Positions 17,534 to 24,187 of a DNA stretch of 64,000 nt are shown piece by piece (positions within the stretch are counted from its first letter, which is position 1; every line of letters begins with the position of its first letter). The notes under the pieces were generated by a model, which ran no database searches, was not told where the DNA came from, and was given only the letters and a program-made list of their open reading frames with translations. Made by a program: the position numbers and the translations under genes. Location: contig JASJGJ010000060.1 in assembly GCA_033791605.1 (NCBI GenBank), positions 1-64,000 on the forward strand, in the 5' to 3' direction. This stretch comes from Porticoccus sp033791605. GTDB taxonomy: Bacteria; Pseudomonadota; Gammaproteobacteria; Pseudomonadales; Porticoccaceae.

Positions 17534-17827
17534 ATGAAAATAAATAAAGTCACTACTATTTTTGACGAGTTTCGCCTAAAAGACGTGGAGGACTCTTTGA
17601 TTCGGCACGGCGTGAAGGGTTTTACCTTACACCCAGTTCGTGGTCGAGGGCATTATTTCGACAGCTTTAATGAAAATCATTTGATCAAGCATATTCAAAT
17701 GGAAGTTTACGCCAAGCAAGATCCAAGCGAAGAGTATCGCGCCTATCAGCAACGCGTCCCCATGTTTGTTCCGGCCAGAAAAAATTGGCGACAGTTCTGC
17801 AACCAATCAACTCAAGATAAAGAGTAA
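17534..17827 (+). CDS. PII-like small protein with an atypical C-terminus
   Basis: The first 65 of 97 residues follow the PII fold order (INKVTTIFDEFRLKDVEDSL, GVKGFTLHPVRGRGHYF, HIQMEVYAKQD), like the PII-family members found beside heavy-metal efflux genes. In those relatives the chain continues with an IMDAA-type helix and a GDGI segment. Here it ends in EYRAYQQRVPMFVPARKNW, which does not match. A frame change or small deletion after about 17725 may have replaced the end. AGGGGG precedes the start. It may sense nucleotides or metal for the copper system, or be inactive. Confidence 0.5.
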   Translation: MKINKVTTIFDEFRLKDVEDSLIRHGVKGFTLHPVRGRGHYFDSFNENHLIKHIQMEVYAKQDPSEEYRAYQQRVPMFVPARKNWRQFCNQSTQDKE

Positions 17828-17834
17828 TAGTACC

Positions 17835-18434
17835 ATGTTTGGATATTACGGTTTGAATAATCATGAACTGATGCCACTGGAAACAGTATTTAAACAACGG
17901 GTCGAAAAAACAAGTGGTGTAACGGGTGTCAAGCTTGAAATAGATGGCAACCATGAGAGCGTGGGCGCTCAGGTATATAAAGCAGTTAATCAACTATCTT
18001 CAAAAATCTATGCGGTTACAGCAGAGCAGATTATGTCTTCACCTGTTGTTACATTAACGCCGAGCGCAACTCTTCATGATGCCTTAACTCAGTTCAAGCA
18101 ATATAATATTCGTCATTTTCCAGTAGTTTCATCAGAAGAAAAGTTGGTAGGAATCGTTTCAGAGCGAGATGTATTGAGGTGTTTAGCGGGAGTTGTAGAT
18201 AACAATCGATCTGGAGAGAAGTATTTGTTGAATGACGAAATACGAACAATGATGAAAGGAAGGGTGTTGGCTGCAAGTCTGGATGCAGATATACGTTATA
18301 TTGCCAGGTTGTTTGTAGAGCAGGGTATCGGAGCGATGCCCATCGTCAGTGACACATACTTGAAGGGGATTATTACTCGTCGCGATGTATTGAGTGCTGT
18401 AATTCGGTACTACATGATTGAATTGTGGGCCTGA
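17835..18434 (+). CDS. Tandem CBS-domain protein
   Basis: A 199-residue cytoplasmic protein with an unassigned N-terminal 55 residues and two CBS domains: about 62-118 (IMSSPVVTLTPSATLHDALT, HFPVVSSEEKLVGIVSERDV) and 134-190 (VLAASLDADIRYIARLFVE, AMPIVSDTYLKGIITRRDV). CBS pairs bind adenine nucleotides and report energy state. It starts seven bases after the PII-like gene, so it is probably the last gene of that transcript. ATG 17835 is preferred; the frame is open further upstream (to 17766), but that part overlaps the neighbour. Confidence 0.85.
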   Translation: MFGYYGLNNHELMPLETVFKQRVEKTSGVTGVKLEIDGNHESVGAQVYKAVNQLSSKIYAVTAEQIMSSPVVTLTPSATLHDALTQFKQYNIRHFPVVSSEEKLVGIVSERDVLRCLAGVVDNNRSGEKYLLNDEIRTMMKGRVLAASLDADIRYIARLFVEQGIGAMPIVSDTYLKGIITRRDVLSAVIRYYMIELWA

Positions 18435-18551
18435 ACTACTACATTTGGCGCGACATTTAACGCAATGATGACAAGGTAAACCTTGATGGTTTGATCGATG
18501 GTTTTTTCTGCTCAAAGAGGAACCCGAACCTTGAGACTGTCCACGGGACTT

Positions 18552-18911
18552 GTCCGAGCTGCTACGGGTGAAATTCCCGTATTTGGTCTATTAAAGCGGG
18601 GTGACAAGGTTTATACGATTATTATCCCTGACGCCAAGACGAAGACAATGATGCCGATGATTCGAGAAAAAGTACAACCTGATAGTATTGTGTATAGTGA
18701 TTGCTGGCGCGCTTATAATGCATTGGATGTTTCAGAATTTAAGCGCTACAGAATTAATCATTCAAAGTTATTTGCCCAGAGTAAAAATCGTAGCAATAGA
18801 ATAGAGAATTTTTGGAATCAAGCGAAGCGACATATGAGGAAATTTAATGGTGTGCCACAAGCGCAATTCCCTCTGTATTTAAAACAATGGGTTAAGGTTT
18901 GGGTGGCCTAG
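18552..18911 (+). mobile_element. Truncated IS1595-type (ISXO2-like) transposase
   Basis: The frame contains the ISXO2-like DDE core: GEIPVFGLLKRGDKVYTIII, VYSDCWRAYNAL (second Asp), and the ENFWNQAKRHMRKFNG region carrying the last acidic residue. The N-terminal zinc-finger and first Asp parts are missing. The end diverges at PLYLKQWVKVWVA, where relatives have a KECEWRFN-type finish. No terminal inverted repeats or target duplication are evident. It is an immobile fragment whose right end cuts a short minus-strand gene start. Confidence 0.85.
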
Positions 18912-18985
18912 TTGTCTGGGTCTGTCCTTCGGCGATCTGACCAGTCAATGCAAAAGTGCCAGCCCCGATCCGTTTCCTCTGACAT
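18908..18985 (-). pseudogene. Truncated 5' end of an unidentified gene
   Basis: AAGAGGAG (read on the minus strand, about 18991-18998) sits at ideal spacing before ATG 18985, which opens a 25-codon frame (MSEETDRGWHFCIDWSDRR...) that ends at the edge of the transposase fragment. The strong ribosome site with a very short product suggests a gene decapitated by the insertion or by deletion. I cannot name the family. Confidence 0.4.
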
Positions 18986-19052
18986 GATTACTCCTCTTCA
19001 GTTATTGACTGTATTGCTTACGGTTATGTGATTTTAATAACACGACATTTCT

Positions 19053-19258
19053 TTAGTCTTTATGTTTTGCCGAGACGTTACCGCGCTCTGTTAATATTTG
19101 GTACTGATCTGCTGTCAGTTTCGGCAATTACTGCAGGAATGTCACCATATTCCAGATGCGCTCATCATCGTGCCCAGATCCCCAGGCAGGCATACCGGAG
19201 GCCTTGATGCCATGTTTAATAATCCAGAATTGTCGCTTTATGGTTTCGTCGCCATTAA
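19053..19258 (-). pseudogene. C-terminal remnant of a cytochrome c
   Basis: On the minus strand the read is ETIKRQFWIIKHGIKASGMP, then AWGSGHDDERIWNMVTFLQ, a stop in place of an expected Lys, and LPKLTADQYQIL to a stop at 19053. The IKHGIKxxGMPAWG segment with its Met ligand and the DDERIW helix are the usual end of a class I cytochrome c. The haem-binding CxxCH part is missing. The fragment runs directly into the tRNA-Leu remnant at 19259. Confidence 0.75.
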
Positions 19259-19345
19259 TGGTACCAGCGGGCGGACTCGAACCGCTACGTTCTCGCAAGC
19301 GGAGGATTTTGAATCCCCTGTGTCTACCAATATCATCACGCTGGC
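19259..19345 (-). tRNA. Degenerate tRNA-Leu(CAA), probable tRNA pseudogene
   Basis: Read on the minus strand, the 87 bases include an acceptor stem (GCCAGCG with CGCTGGT, first pair G-T), an anticodon stem-loop with loop TTCAAAA (anticodon CAA, Leu), a class II variable arm (CGCTTGCGAGAACG), a TTCGAGT T-loop and an encoded CCA end. Damage is visible: the D-stem has an A-C mismatch (ATG with CAC), one T-stem pair is A-C and the variable-arm stem is imperfect. It sits between gene scraps, so it was most likely carried in with an island and has decayed. A functional tRNA is not excluded. Confidence 0.6.
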
Positions 19346-19350
19346 TTTGG

Positions 19351-19590
19351 ATTGCTCCAAATTTACTTTGTAAGTGGCATCTTGTATTTGCTCTATTGAT
19401 GACTAATAGTGATCTTCAACCTGATCAAAGAATAGTGTTTATCATTATTTTGCGTGACAAATACGTGACAATATTTGTGCTTATATGTGAATTAACCTGC
19501 GTTAAGCTGAGCAAGGGGCACAGAAGCCAGCTTTTAGGTTATTGATTAATAACGAGAAAAATTCTAAGTTTATTTAGAATTACTCACTGG
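19351..19590. other. Gap with no recognised gene between tRNA remnants
   Basis: This AT-rich stretch separates the tRNA-Leu remnant from the tRNA-Ala 3' end. Short open frames are present but none has a ribosome site and recognisable content together. Its right edge (TTGATTAATAAC near 19542) resembles the sequence before the second tRNA-Ala copy (near 29556), so the duplicated att-like region extends beyond the tRNA part. Confidence 0.4.
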
Positions 19591-19597
19591 CAGTGTT

Positions 19598-19631
19598 GAG
19601 GTCAGCGGTTCGATCCCGCTAGGCTCCACCA
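19598..19631 (+). repeat. tRNA-Ala 3' end, candidate attachment site (copy 1)
   Basis: These 34 bases contain the T-arm (AGCGG TTCGATC CCGCT), the 3' acceptor strand (AGGCTCC) and A plus CCA of a tRNA-Ala. The 5' part of the tRNA is not upstream, so this is not a gene but the kind of 3'-end copy that islands carry or leave as att. A terminator follows, as after a normal tRNA gene. The match to copy 2 at 29601-29634 is 29 of 34. Confidence 0.75.
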
Positions 19632-19665
19632 AATATATATCCGACGGCATCCCAAACCGTCACTG

Positions 19666-19691
19666 AAGCCCGCATCCAGCGGGCTTTTTTG
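19666..19691 (+). terminator. Rho-independent terminator after the tRNA-Ala 3' end
   Basis: AAGCCCGC and GCGGGCTT pair perfectly around a five-base loop, followed by a run of T. It lies 35 bases after the CCA end, the normal place for a tRNA terminator, so it was probably duplicated together with the tRNA-Ala tail. Confidence 0.8.
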
Positions 19692-19733
19692 TGTCTGTCT
19701 ATTTAAATCCGTATTAAGTCCATATTATCGGTG

Positions 19734-19814
19734 TTAAAGAATATCAGCTGGTCTTCTTACACCTTTTCCGCCTCTGTTAACGACATGGGTATAAATCTCT
19801 GTCATTGTGTTATG
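19734..19814 (-). pseudogene. C-terminal fragment of an integron-type tyrosine recombinase (IntI-like)
   Basis: The minus strand reads HNTMTEIYTHVVNRGGKGVR followed by RPADIL and a stop at 19734-19736. EIYTHV carries the Tyr nucleophile; NRGG-GVR-P-D-L directly after it is characteristic of integron integrases rather than XerC/D. No frame continues upstream, so about 90 percent of the gene is gone. The orientation, pointing away from the APC gene, is that of intI relative to its cassettes. A tRNA-targeting island integrase is the alternative. Confidence 0.65.
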
Positions 19815-20033
19815 AATAAATAGGTCAACCTTCTAAATCAGAAACCTATGGCTCCTGATCTAGAAGAAGTGGTATTAAGTATTTGATTTTAAAAGGTGTT
19901 GATTTATGATCACAACCCACCGTTCATGCCTTGGTTCCTTCGTCGCAATGAAGTCCTTGTGCCGGTTGCATTCCCGGAATCTGGCGCTTGAGCTTTGTGC
20001 AGGTACCACCTCAAATGCCGCTGAACTCAGGCG
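19815..20033. other. Gap between the recombinase fragment and the APC gene; includes an att-like half site
   Basis: No gene is recognised here. Toward the right edge, GCGCTTGAGCTT (about 19984-19995) and GCTGAACTCAGGCGTTAG (20020-20037) can fold against each other imperfectly and end in a GTTAGTT core (20033-20039). The right part resembles the 3' half of attC sites. No RYYYAAC-type left box is evident, so it may be a remodelled attI or a truncated attC. Confidence 0.4.
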
Positions 20034-20053
20034 TTAGTTGCCGCGAGAAATGA

Positions 20054-21385
20054 ATGCACATTACAAATAACCACAATAGTTCTTGTCATCGAAAAAGAAA
20101 TAAATCCCTTGGTGTTCCTGAACTAATTGCTATTGCGCTTGGTGGGATGGTTGGTGGTGGGATTTTTACAATTCTTGGTATTTCTGTATCACTGGTAGGC
20201 GTTTATACACCATTGGTAATAATTATTGGTGGAATAATCGCTGCCCTTGCAGCCTATTCATATATTAAATTAGGTGTTTACTATAAAGATGAAGGGGCTA
20301 CTTACTCATTTTATAAAAAAACTTTTCCCAATTCTCCTTTTGCTGCATCATTAATTGGTTGGTGGGTTATCTTCGGATATATAAGCACACTGGCTCTCTA
20401 TGCCTATACTTTCTCATCTTATGCTATTAGTGGCTTTGCTTTTGCTGATAGTGAGTGGATAAGAAAAATTGTGGCTGGCGCTATTATCCTCATTTTTACA
20501 CTTATCAATATTTGGAGTGTTAAAGGCATGGGGAAAATTGAAGATATTATGGTTTACACTAAATTAGTTGTCATGGCCGTCATCTCTTTTGTGCTTATCA
20601 GTAATAGTGAAACTACTATTCCTGTACTCCTGAAGAACGAGAGCGATGTAAGTATATTATCAATTTTAATCGTTGCTTCAATTACATTTGTAGCATACGA
20701 AGGTTTCCAACTTGTTATCAATGCAATCAATGAAATGGAAACACCCGAAAAAAATATTCCAAAAGCTATTTATTCTTCTCTTTTTCTTGCTGTTTTAATT
20801 TATTTTGTGATTTCGTTAGGTGCAATACTAGCTATTCCCTTTGAAGAAATTATTAATAACAAAGAATATGCTCTTGCTGCTGGTGCTGGGAAAACTCTTG
20901 GTCATTGGGGTACTGATCTTGTGGTATTAGGTGCCCTATTGGCAACAAGTAGTGCTATTAGTGGAACTGTATTTGGCGCTTCAAGACAAATGGCTGTTAT
21001 AGCAGGTGACGGATATTTTCCGAGGGTTCTTTCTAGGCGAATTAATCATATCCCTGTTTTTGCAATTATAAGTATGGCTGTCTTCGCATTTCTTCTTGTG
21101 CTTGCAGGCAGCTTAGAAGTTATACTTGAGTTTGGCAGTGTGACATTTTTATTGGTTTCATTGCTAATGGCTTTTGCCAATTATAAGATCCGTGATTTAA
21201 CTAATTCATCACTATTTATTACCACAGTTTCTTTTTTAGGTCTCTTAACTGGAACAGCTCTGATTCTATATTATGAATATAACAATCAACCTCAACAACT
21301 ACTCTTTATTATCATTCTATACACCTTATTAACAATAGCTTCGTGGTTATTTTCAAGAAGGAAAACTCATCAAGATGATAACTAA
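20054..21385 (+). CDS. APC-superfamily amino acid permease
   Basis: A 443-residue inner-membrane protein with about 12 hydrophobic helices. The first helix carries the APC signature (PELIAIALGGMVGGGIFTIL), followed by the GATYSFYKKTFPNS loop, VAYEGFQLVINAINEMETPE with NIPKAI, and GASRQMAVIAGDGYFP. Such proteins import amino acids or polyamines by proton or exchange coupling; the substrate cannot be told. The gene is visibly more AT-rich, with different codon choice from the RND operon downstream, suggesting separate acquisition. It begins 20 bases after a GTTAGTT core, and its stop codon lies inside an attC-like palindrome: the layout of an integron gene cassette. Confidence 0.88.
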   Translation: MHITNNHNSSCHRKRNKSLGVPELIAIALGGMVGGGIFTILGISVSLVGVYTPLVIIIGGIIAALAAYSYIKLGVYYKDEGATYSFYKKTFPNSPFAASLIGWWVIFGYISTLALYAYTFSSYAISGFAFADSEWIRKIVAGAIILIFTLINIWSVKGMGKIEDIMVYTKLVVMAVISFVLISNSETTIPVLLKNESDVSILSILIVASITFVAYEGFQLVINAINEMETPEKNIPKAIYSSLFLAVLIYFVISLGAILAIPFEEIINNKEYALAAGAGKTLGHWGTDLVVLGALLATSSAISGTVFGASRQMAVIAGDGYFPRVLSRRINHIPVFAIISMAVFAFLLVLAGSLEVILEFGSVTFLLVSLLMAFANYKIRDLTNSSLFITTVSFLGLLTGTALILYYEYNNQPQQLLFIIILYTLLTIASWLFSRRKTHQDDN

Positions 21386-21462
21386 CAATCACATCCAGCA
21401 AACAGTAAAAAACGACGTTTCGCTACACTCGGATTTTTATTACTGCTGATGTGACGTTAATC
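21380..21462 (+). other. attC-like imperfect palindrome at the end of the APC gene
   Basis: The 83-base element starts with AACTAAC (21380-21386, overlapping the TAA stop) and ends with GTTAATC (21456-21462). Between them, CACATC-AGCA-GTAA-AAAA on the left pairs with its complement on the right, leaving one-sided bulges (a C, and AACA) and an unpaired centre. That is the architecture of integron attC sites with extrahelical bases. AACTAAC is the exact inverse complement of GTTAGTT at 20033-20039, as expected for the two ends of one integrated cassette. The core departs from GTTRRRY at one position. Confidence 0.55.
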
Positions 21463-21569
21463 TTTGCATGCGTGGTTGAATAAAGAACTAAGCTGTTTTT
21501 AATGGAATTTGGTGATGTTTGTCCCGCTTAAATTAATATTTTTATATTCATGAGATTCCTAATCCAGGC

Positions 21570-21588
21570 CTTAACCCTCTCTTAACCC
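21570..21588 (+). promoter_or_regulatory. Direct repeat CTTAACCC x2, candidate OmpR/PhoB-type operator
   Basis: CTTAACCC at 21570-21577 recurs at 21581-21588, an 11-base period, 42 bases before the ATG of the efflux operon. Winged-helix regulators of the OmpR/PhoB class bind such tandem half-sites head to tail, and the operon itself encodes one. Autoregulation is inferred. Confidence 0.5.
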
Positions 21589-21629
21589 AAAGCAGAATAG
21601 CATGGTCTCTAAATTCAGGAGATCCAACC

Positions 21630-23000
21630 ATGCTAGTCCGCCACGGTCACTACAAACGACTATTTGTTGCTAGTGCACTGTTGCTATCTGCCGCTTGTGC
21701 GCCATTACATTCCAATGAGCAAGCAGCAGCGGCTAAAGCATTAACCAATAGCTATACCTCTTGGAGTTACGAGCAGGTGGATGGTCAGGCCGTCAATCAA
21801 TTGAACGATCTAATCAGTATTGATGAGCTACAACAATTGGTTGATCTGGCATTAGTTAATAATCCTGGTCTACAACAGACCACGATTGCCTTACAAATTG
21901 CCTATGCTAATCAGCGTGTTACAGCGGCAGATCGTCTGCCTATGGCCTCAACCAGTTTCAGTAAAAACAGCACTGAAGATAGTGATGATAACTTTAATGC
22001 AAACTTGGCTATCAGTTGGGAATTGGATTTGTGGCAGAAACTAAGTGATAAGGTCAGTGCCTCGAAAATGGATATTGCCAGCACTGAAGCCGCTTATCAG
22101 GCTGCGCGCGACGCCCTCGCTGCCAATGTTATGCGTAGCTGGCTTGAAATTATTTTGCAACGACAATTAATCGTCATAGAAAACAACCGATTACAATTGT
22201 TAGAGAATAACGCGCGCATGATCATGCAGCGTTATCGCAACGGGCTTGGTGAGCTTGAAGATTTAGATAACGCTAGCGCTAGCGTGGCCAGCACACGAGC
22301 GACTCTGGCGTCGTACCAGCAAAGCCTCAATCAATTGCAGCGCTCGTTACGGCAGTTGTTGGGCTATCAAAAAAATCCTGCCGAGTTGCCAGATAACTCG
22401 ACCTTTCCGAAAGTGCTGCAACCATTAGCAGTCTTGCCTGAGCAAGATTTAGCTCGGCGTCCCGACTTGCAGCAGGCTTATTACGCTATTAAAGCTGCGC
22501 AGTACCGTGCCGATGTCGCCTACAAAGATTTACTTCCCTCTATCAGTCTTTCTGCGGCGCTCAATGACGTGGGTTCTTCTGCTAGTGATGCGTTATTTAC
22601 CAGCCCAGTTTGGAGCCTACTGGGTCAGATAACAGCGCCTTTATTCCAGGGAGGAAAGCTAAAGGCCCAAAAGGAAATAGCAGAACTCACTGTGGAACAA
22701 CAATATTGGGTTTACCAGGAGACCTTGCTGACCGCGGTAACTGAAGTGAATAACGCCTTAGGCAATGAACAATCGTTAGAACAGCAGCAACTTCATATCA
22801 ATAATGCGCTAAGTAATGCTCGCCGTAGCGCCACCAACTATGAAGCTAAATACCGTCAGGGTTTGGTAGATATTCTCGATTTATTATCTGTTCAACAGCA
22901 GGTTTTTGACCTGCAATCACAATCCATACAGATCACATATAGCCGCCTAGCCAACCGCATTGATTTAGGTTTGGCATTAGGGCTTGAGGCATCATCATGA
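21630..23000 (+). CDS. Outer-membrane efflux lipoprotein (OprM/NodT family)
   Basis: A 456-residue protein with a lipoprotein signal (LLLSAACAP, Cys23). Two repeats of the outer-membrane-factor fold follow: ISWELDLWQKLSDKVSASK and later SPVWSLLGQITAPLFQGGKL, with long coiled helices (VEQQYWVYQETLLTAVTEVN) and YRQGLVDILDLLSVQQQ near the end. It forms the trimeric exit duct for the RND pump encoded two genes downstream. The adaptor gene start overlaps its stop by four bases, so the genes are translationally linked. AGGAGATCC precedes the start. Confidence 0.92.
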   Translation: MLVRHGHYKRLFVASALLLSAACAPLHSNEQAAAAKALTNSYTSWSYEQVDGQAVNQLNDLISIDELQQLVDLALVNNPGLQQTTIALQIAYANQRVTAADRLPMASTSFSKNSTEDSDDNFNANLAISWELDLWQKLSDKVSASKMDIASTEAAYQAARDALAANVMRSWLEIILQRQLIVIENNRLQLLENNARMIMQRYRNGLGELEDLDNASASVASTRATLASYQQSLNQLQRSLRQLLGYQKNPAELPDNSTFPKVLQPLAVLPEQDLARRPDLQQAYYAIKAAQYRADVAYKDLLPSISLSAALNDVGSSASDALFTSPVWSLLGQITAPLFQGGKLKAQKEIAELTVEQQYWVYQETLLTAVTEVNNALGNEQSLEQQQLHINNALSNARRSATNYEAKYRQGLVDILDLLSVQQQVFDLQSQSIQITYSRLANRIDLGLALGLEASS

Positions 23001-24187
23001 CTAAGCCGAGTAAAGTTTTACTTTTCACTCTCGTTGCAGCCATCAGTATACCTACTGCTGTTATCTACACTGGCGCCACTATTGCCGCTAAGGAAAATCA
23101 TCAAATTAACAAACTGGTGGCAAAATCCCCAGCGATTGAAGTTAGCGTAGTCCCTGTTGTTAAGTCGAGCTATCAAGCCAGTGTGACGGGTTATGGTGAA
23201 GCCCAGCCCCAGTACCAGCTTTCCCTCAGTGCGGAGATTAGCGGTCGAGTTACTCGGCTCAGTGATCAGTTTGTCACGGGTAAACAAGTGCAAAAAGGTG
23301 AGTTATTGGCAACGATTAATCCCAACACCTACCAGCAAGCTTTGGCAACGGCTAAAAATGCCGTCGCCGATGCCGAGCTAGCTCTTATGGAAGAACAACG
23401 GCAGGGCGAACAAGCACGACTAGAATGGCAGCAATCTGGTATGAGCGGCGAACCCGATTCACCTCTGGTACTACGCAAACCCCAGCTGCAAGCCGCTCAG
23501 ACTAAGCTGGAACAAGCTCAGAAGCAGCTAATAAGTGCCCAATATGATCTGGACAACACTGAAATTAGAACACCTTTTGATGCCCTTATAGTCAGTCGTG
23601 ATATTCAACCAGGCAGCTACATTCAGGCAGATACACAAATAGCCATGTTGTATAGCATTTCACGCTTGGAAGTAATCATTCCGCTATCCGCAGGGCAGTG
23701 GCAAAACCTACCAGACCCCACAAGTCTGGCTCAAAAGCACTGGCCGGTGCAGTTAACCGATAGTTCCAGCAATGACCAATGGGAGGGTTATGTTGACCGA
23801 GTCACCCAACATATAAACAGCGAGACGCGTCAACGCAACTTGATCGTTGTCGTTGATTTGCCATTAAGCCTAGAAAAGCCATTTTATCCAGGGACGTTTA
23901 GTCGCGTGAAAATACAAGGTAAACAAATCGATGATTTATGGCGAGTACCGGCTTCGGCGATTAGCCAGGACAATATGCTTTGGTTAGTGAATGACCAGCA
24001 GCAGCTGGTTCAAATACCAGCACAGATAATTTTCTCAGAAAAAAATGACAGCTTTGTACTACCGCCTAAAGATATGGATAAAGCCAATGTTGTTGTGCGC
24101 CCTTTAAATACCTACCTTGCAGGTATACAGGTCAACACCAAGCCGTTTGATTCTGAGCTGGGCATTGCCAAAGAAGGAGCACCATGA
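22997..24187 (+). CDS. RND periplasmic adaptor (membrane fusion protein)
   Basis: A 396-residue protein with an N-terminal membrane anchor or uncleaved signal (residues 8-28), then the lipoyl half GYGEAQPQYQLSLSAEISGRV, a coiled-coil hairpin (NAVADAELALMEEQRQGEQA to TKLEQAQKQLISAQ), the second lipoyl half (NTEIRTPFDALIVSRDIQPG) and a beta-barrel. It links the outer-membrane duct to the pump. Both gene junctions overlap by four bases (ATGA). The wording of the lipoyl half resembles adaptors of HAE1-type pumps with unusual substrates; the substrate is unknown. Confidence 0.92.
   Translation: MTKPSKVLLFTLVAAISIPTAVIYTGATIAAKENHQINKLVAKSPAIEVSVVPVVKSSYQASVTGYGEAQPQYQLSLSAEISGRVTRLSDQFVTGKQVQKGELLATINPNTYQQALATAKNAVADAELALMEEQRQGEQARLEWQQSGMSGEPDSPLVLRKPQLQAAQTKLEQAQKQLISAQYDLDNTEIRTPFDALIVSRDIQPGSYIQADTQIAMLYSISRLEVIIPLSAGQWQNLPDPTSLAQKHWPVQLTDSSSNDQWEGYVDRVTQHINSETRQRNLIVVVDLPLSLEKPFYPGTFSRVKIQGKQIDDLWRVPASAISQDNMLWLVNDQQQLVQIPAQIIFSEKNDSFVLPPKDMDKANVVVRPLNTYLAGIQVNTKPFDSELGIAKEGAP

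Noticed and set aside
17766..17834. Earlier start for the CBS protein within the PII-like gene
   Set aside because: It lacks a ribosome site and would add residues overlapping the neighbour; ATG 17835 is better placed.
19140..19545. Plus-strand frames crossing the cytochrome c and tRNA-Leu remnants
   Set aside because: They read through recognisable minus-strand cytochrome and tRNA sequence, so they are chance frames.
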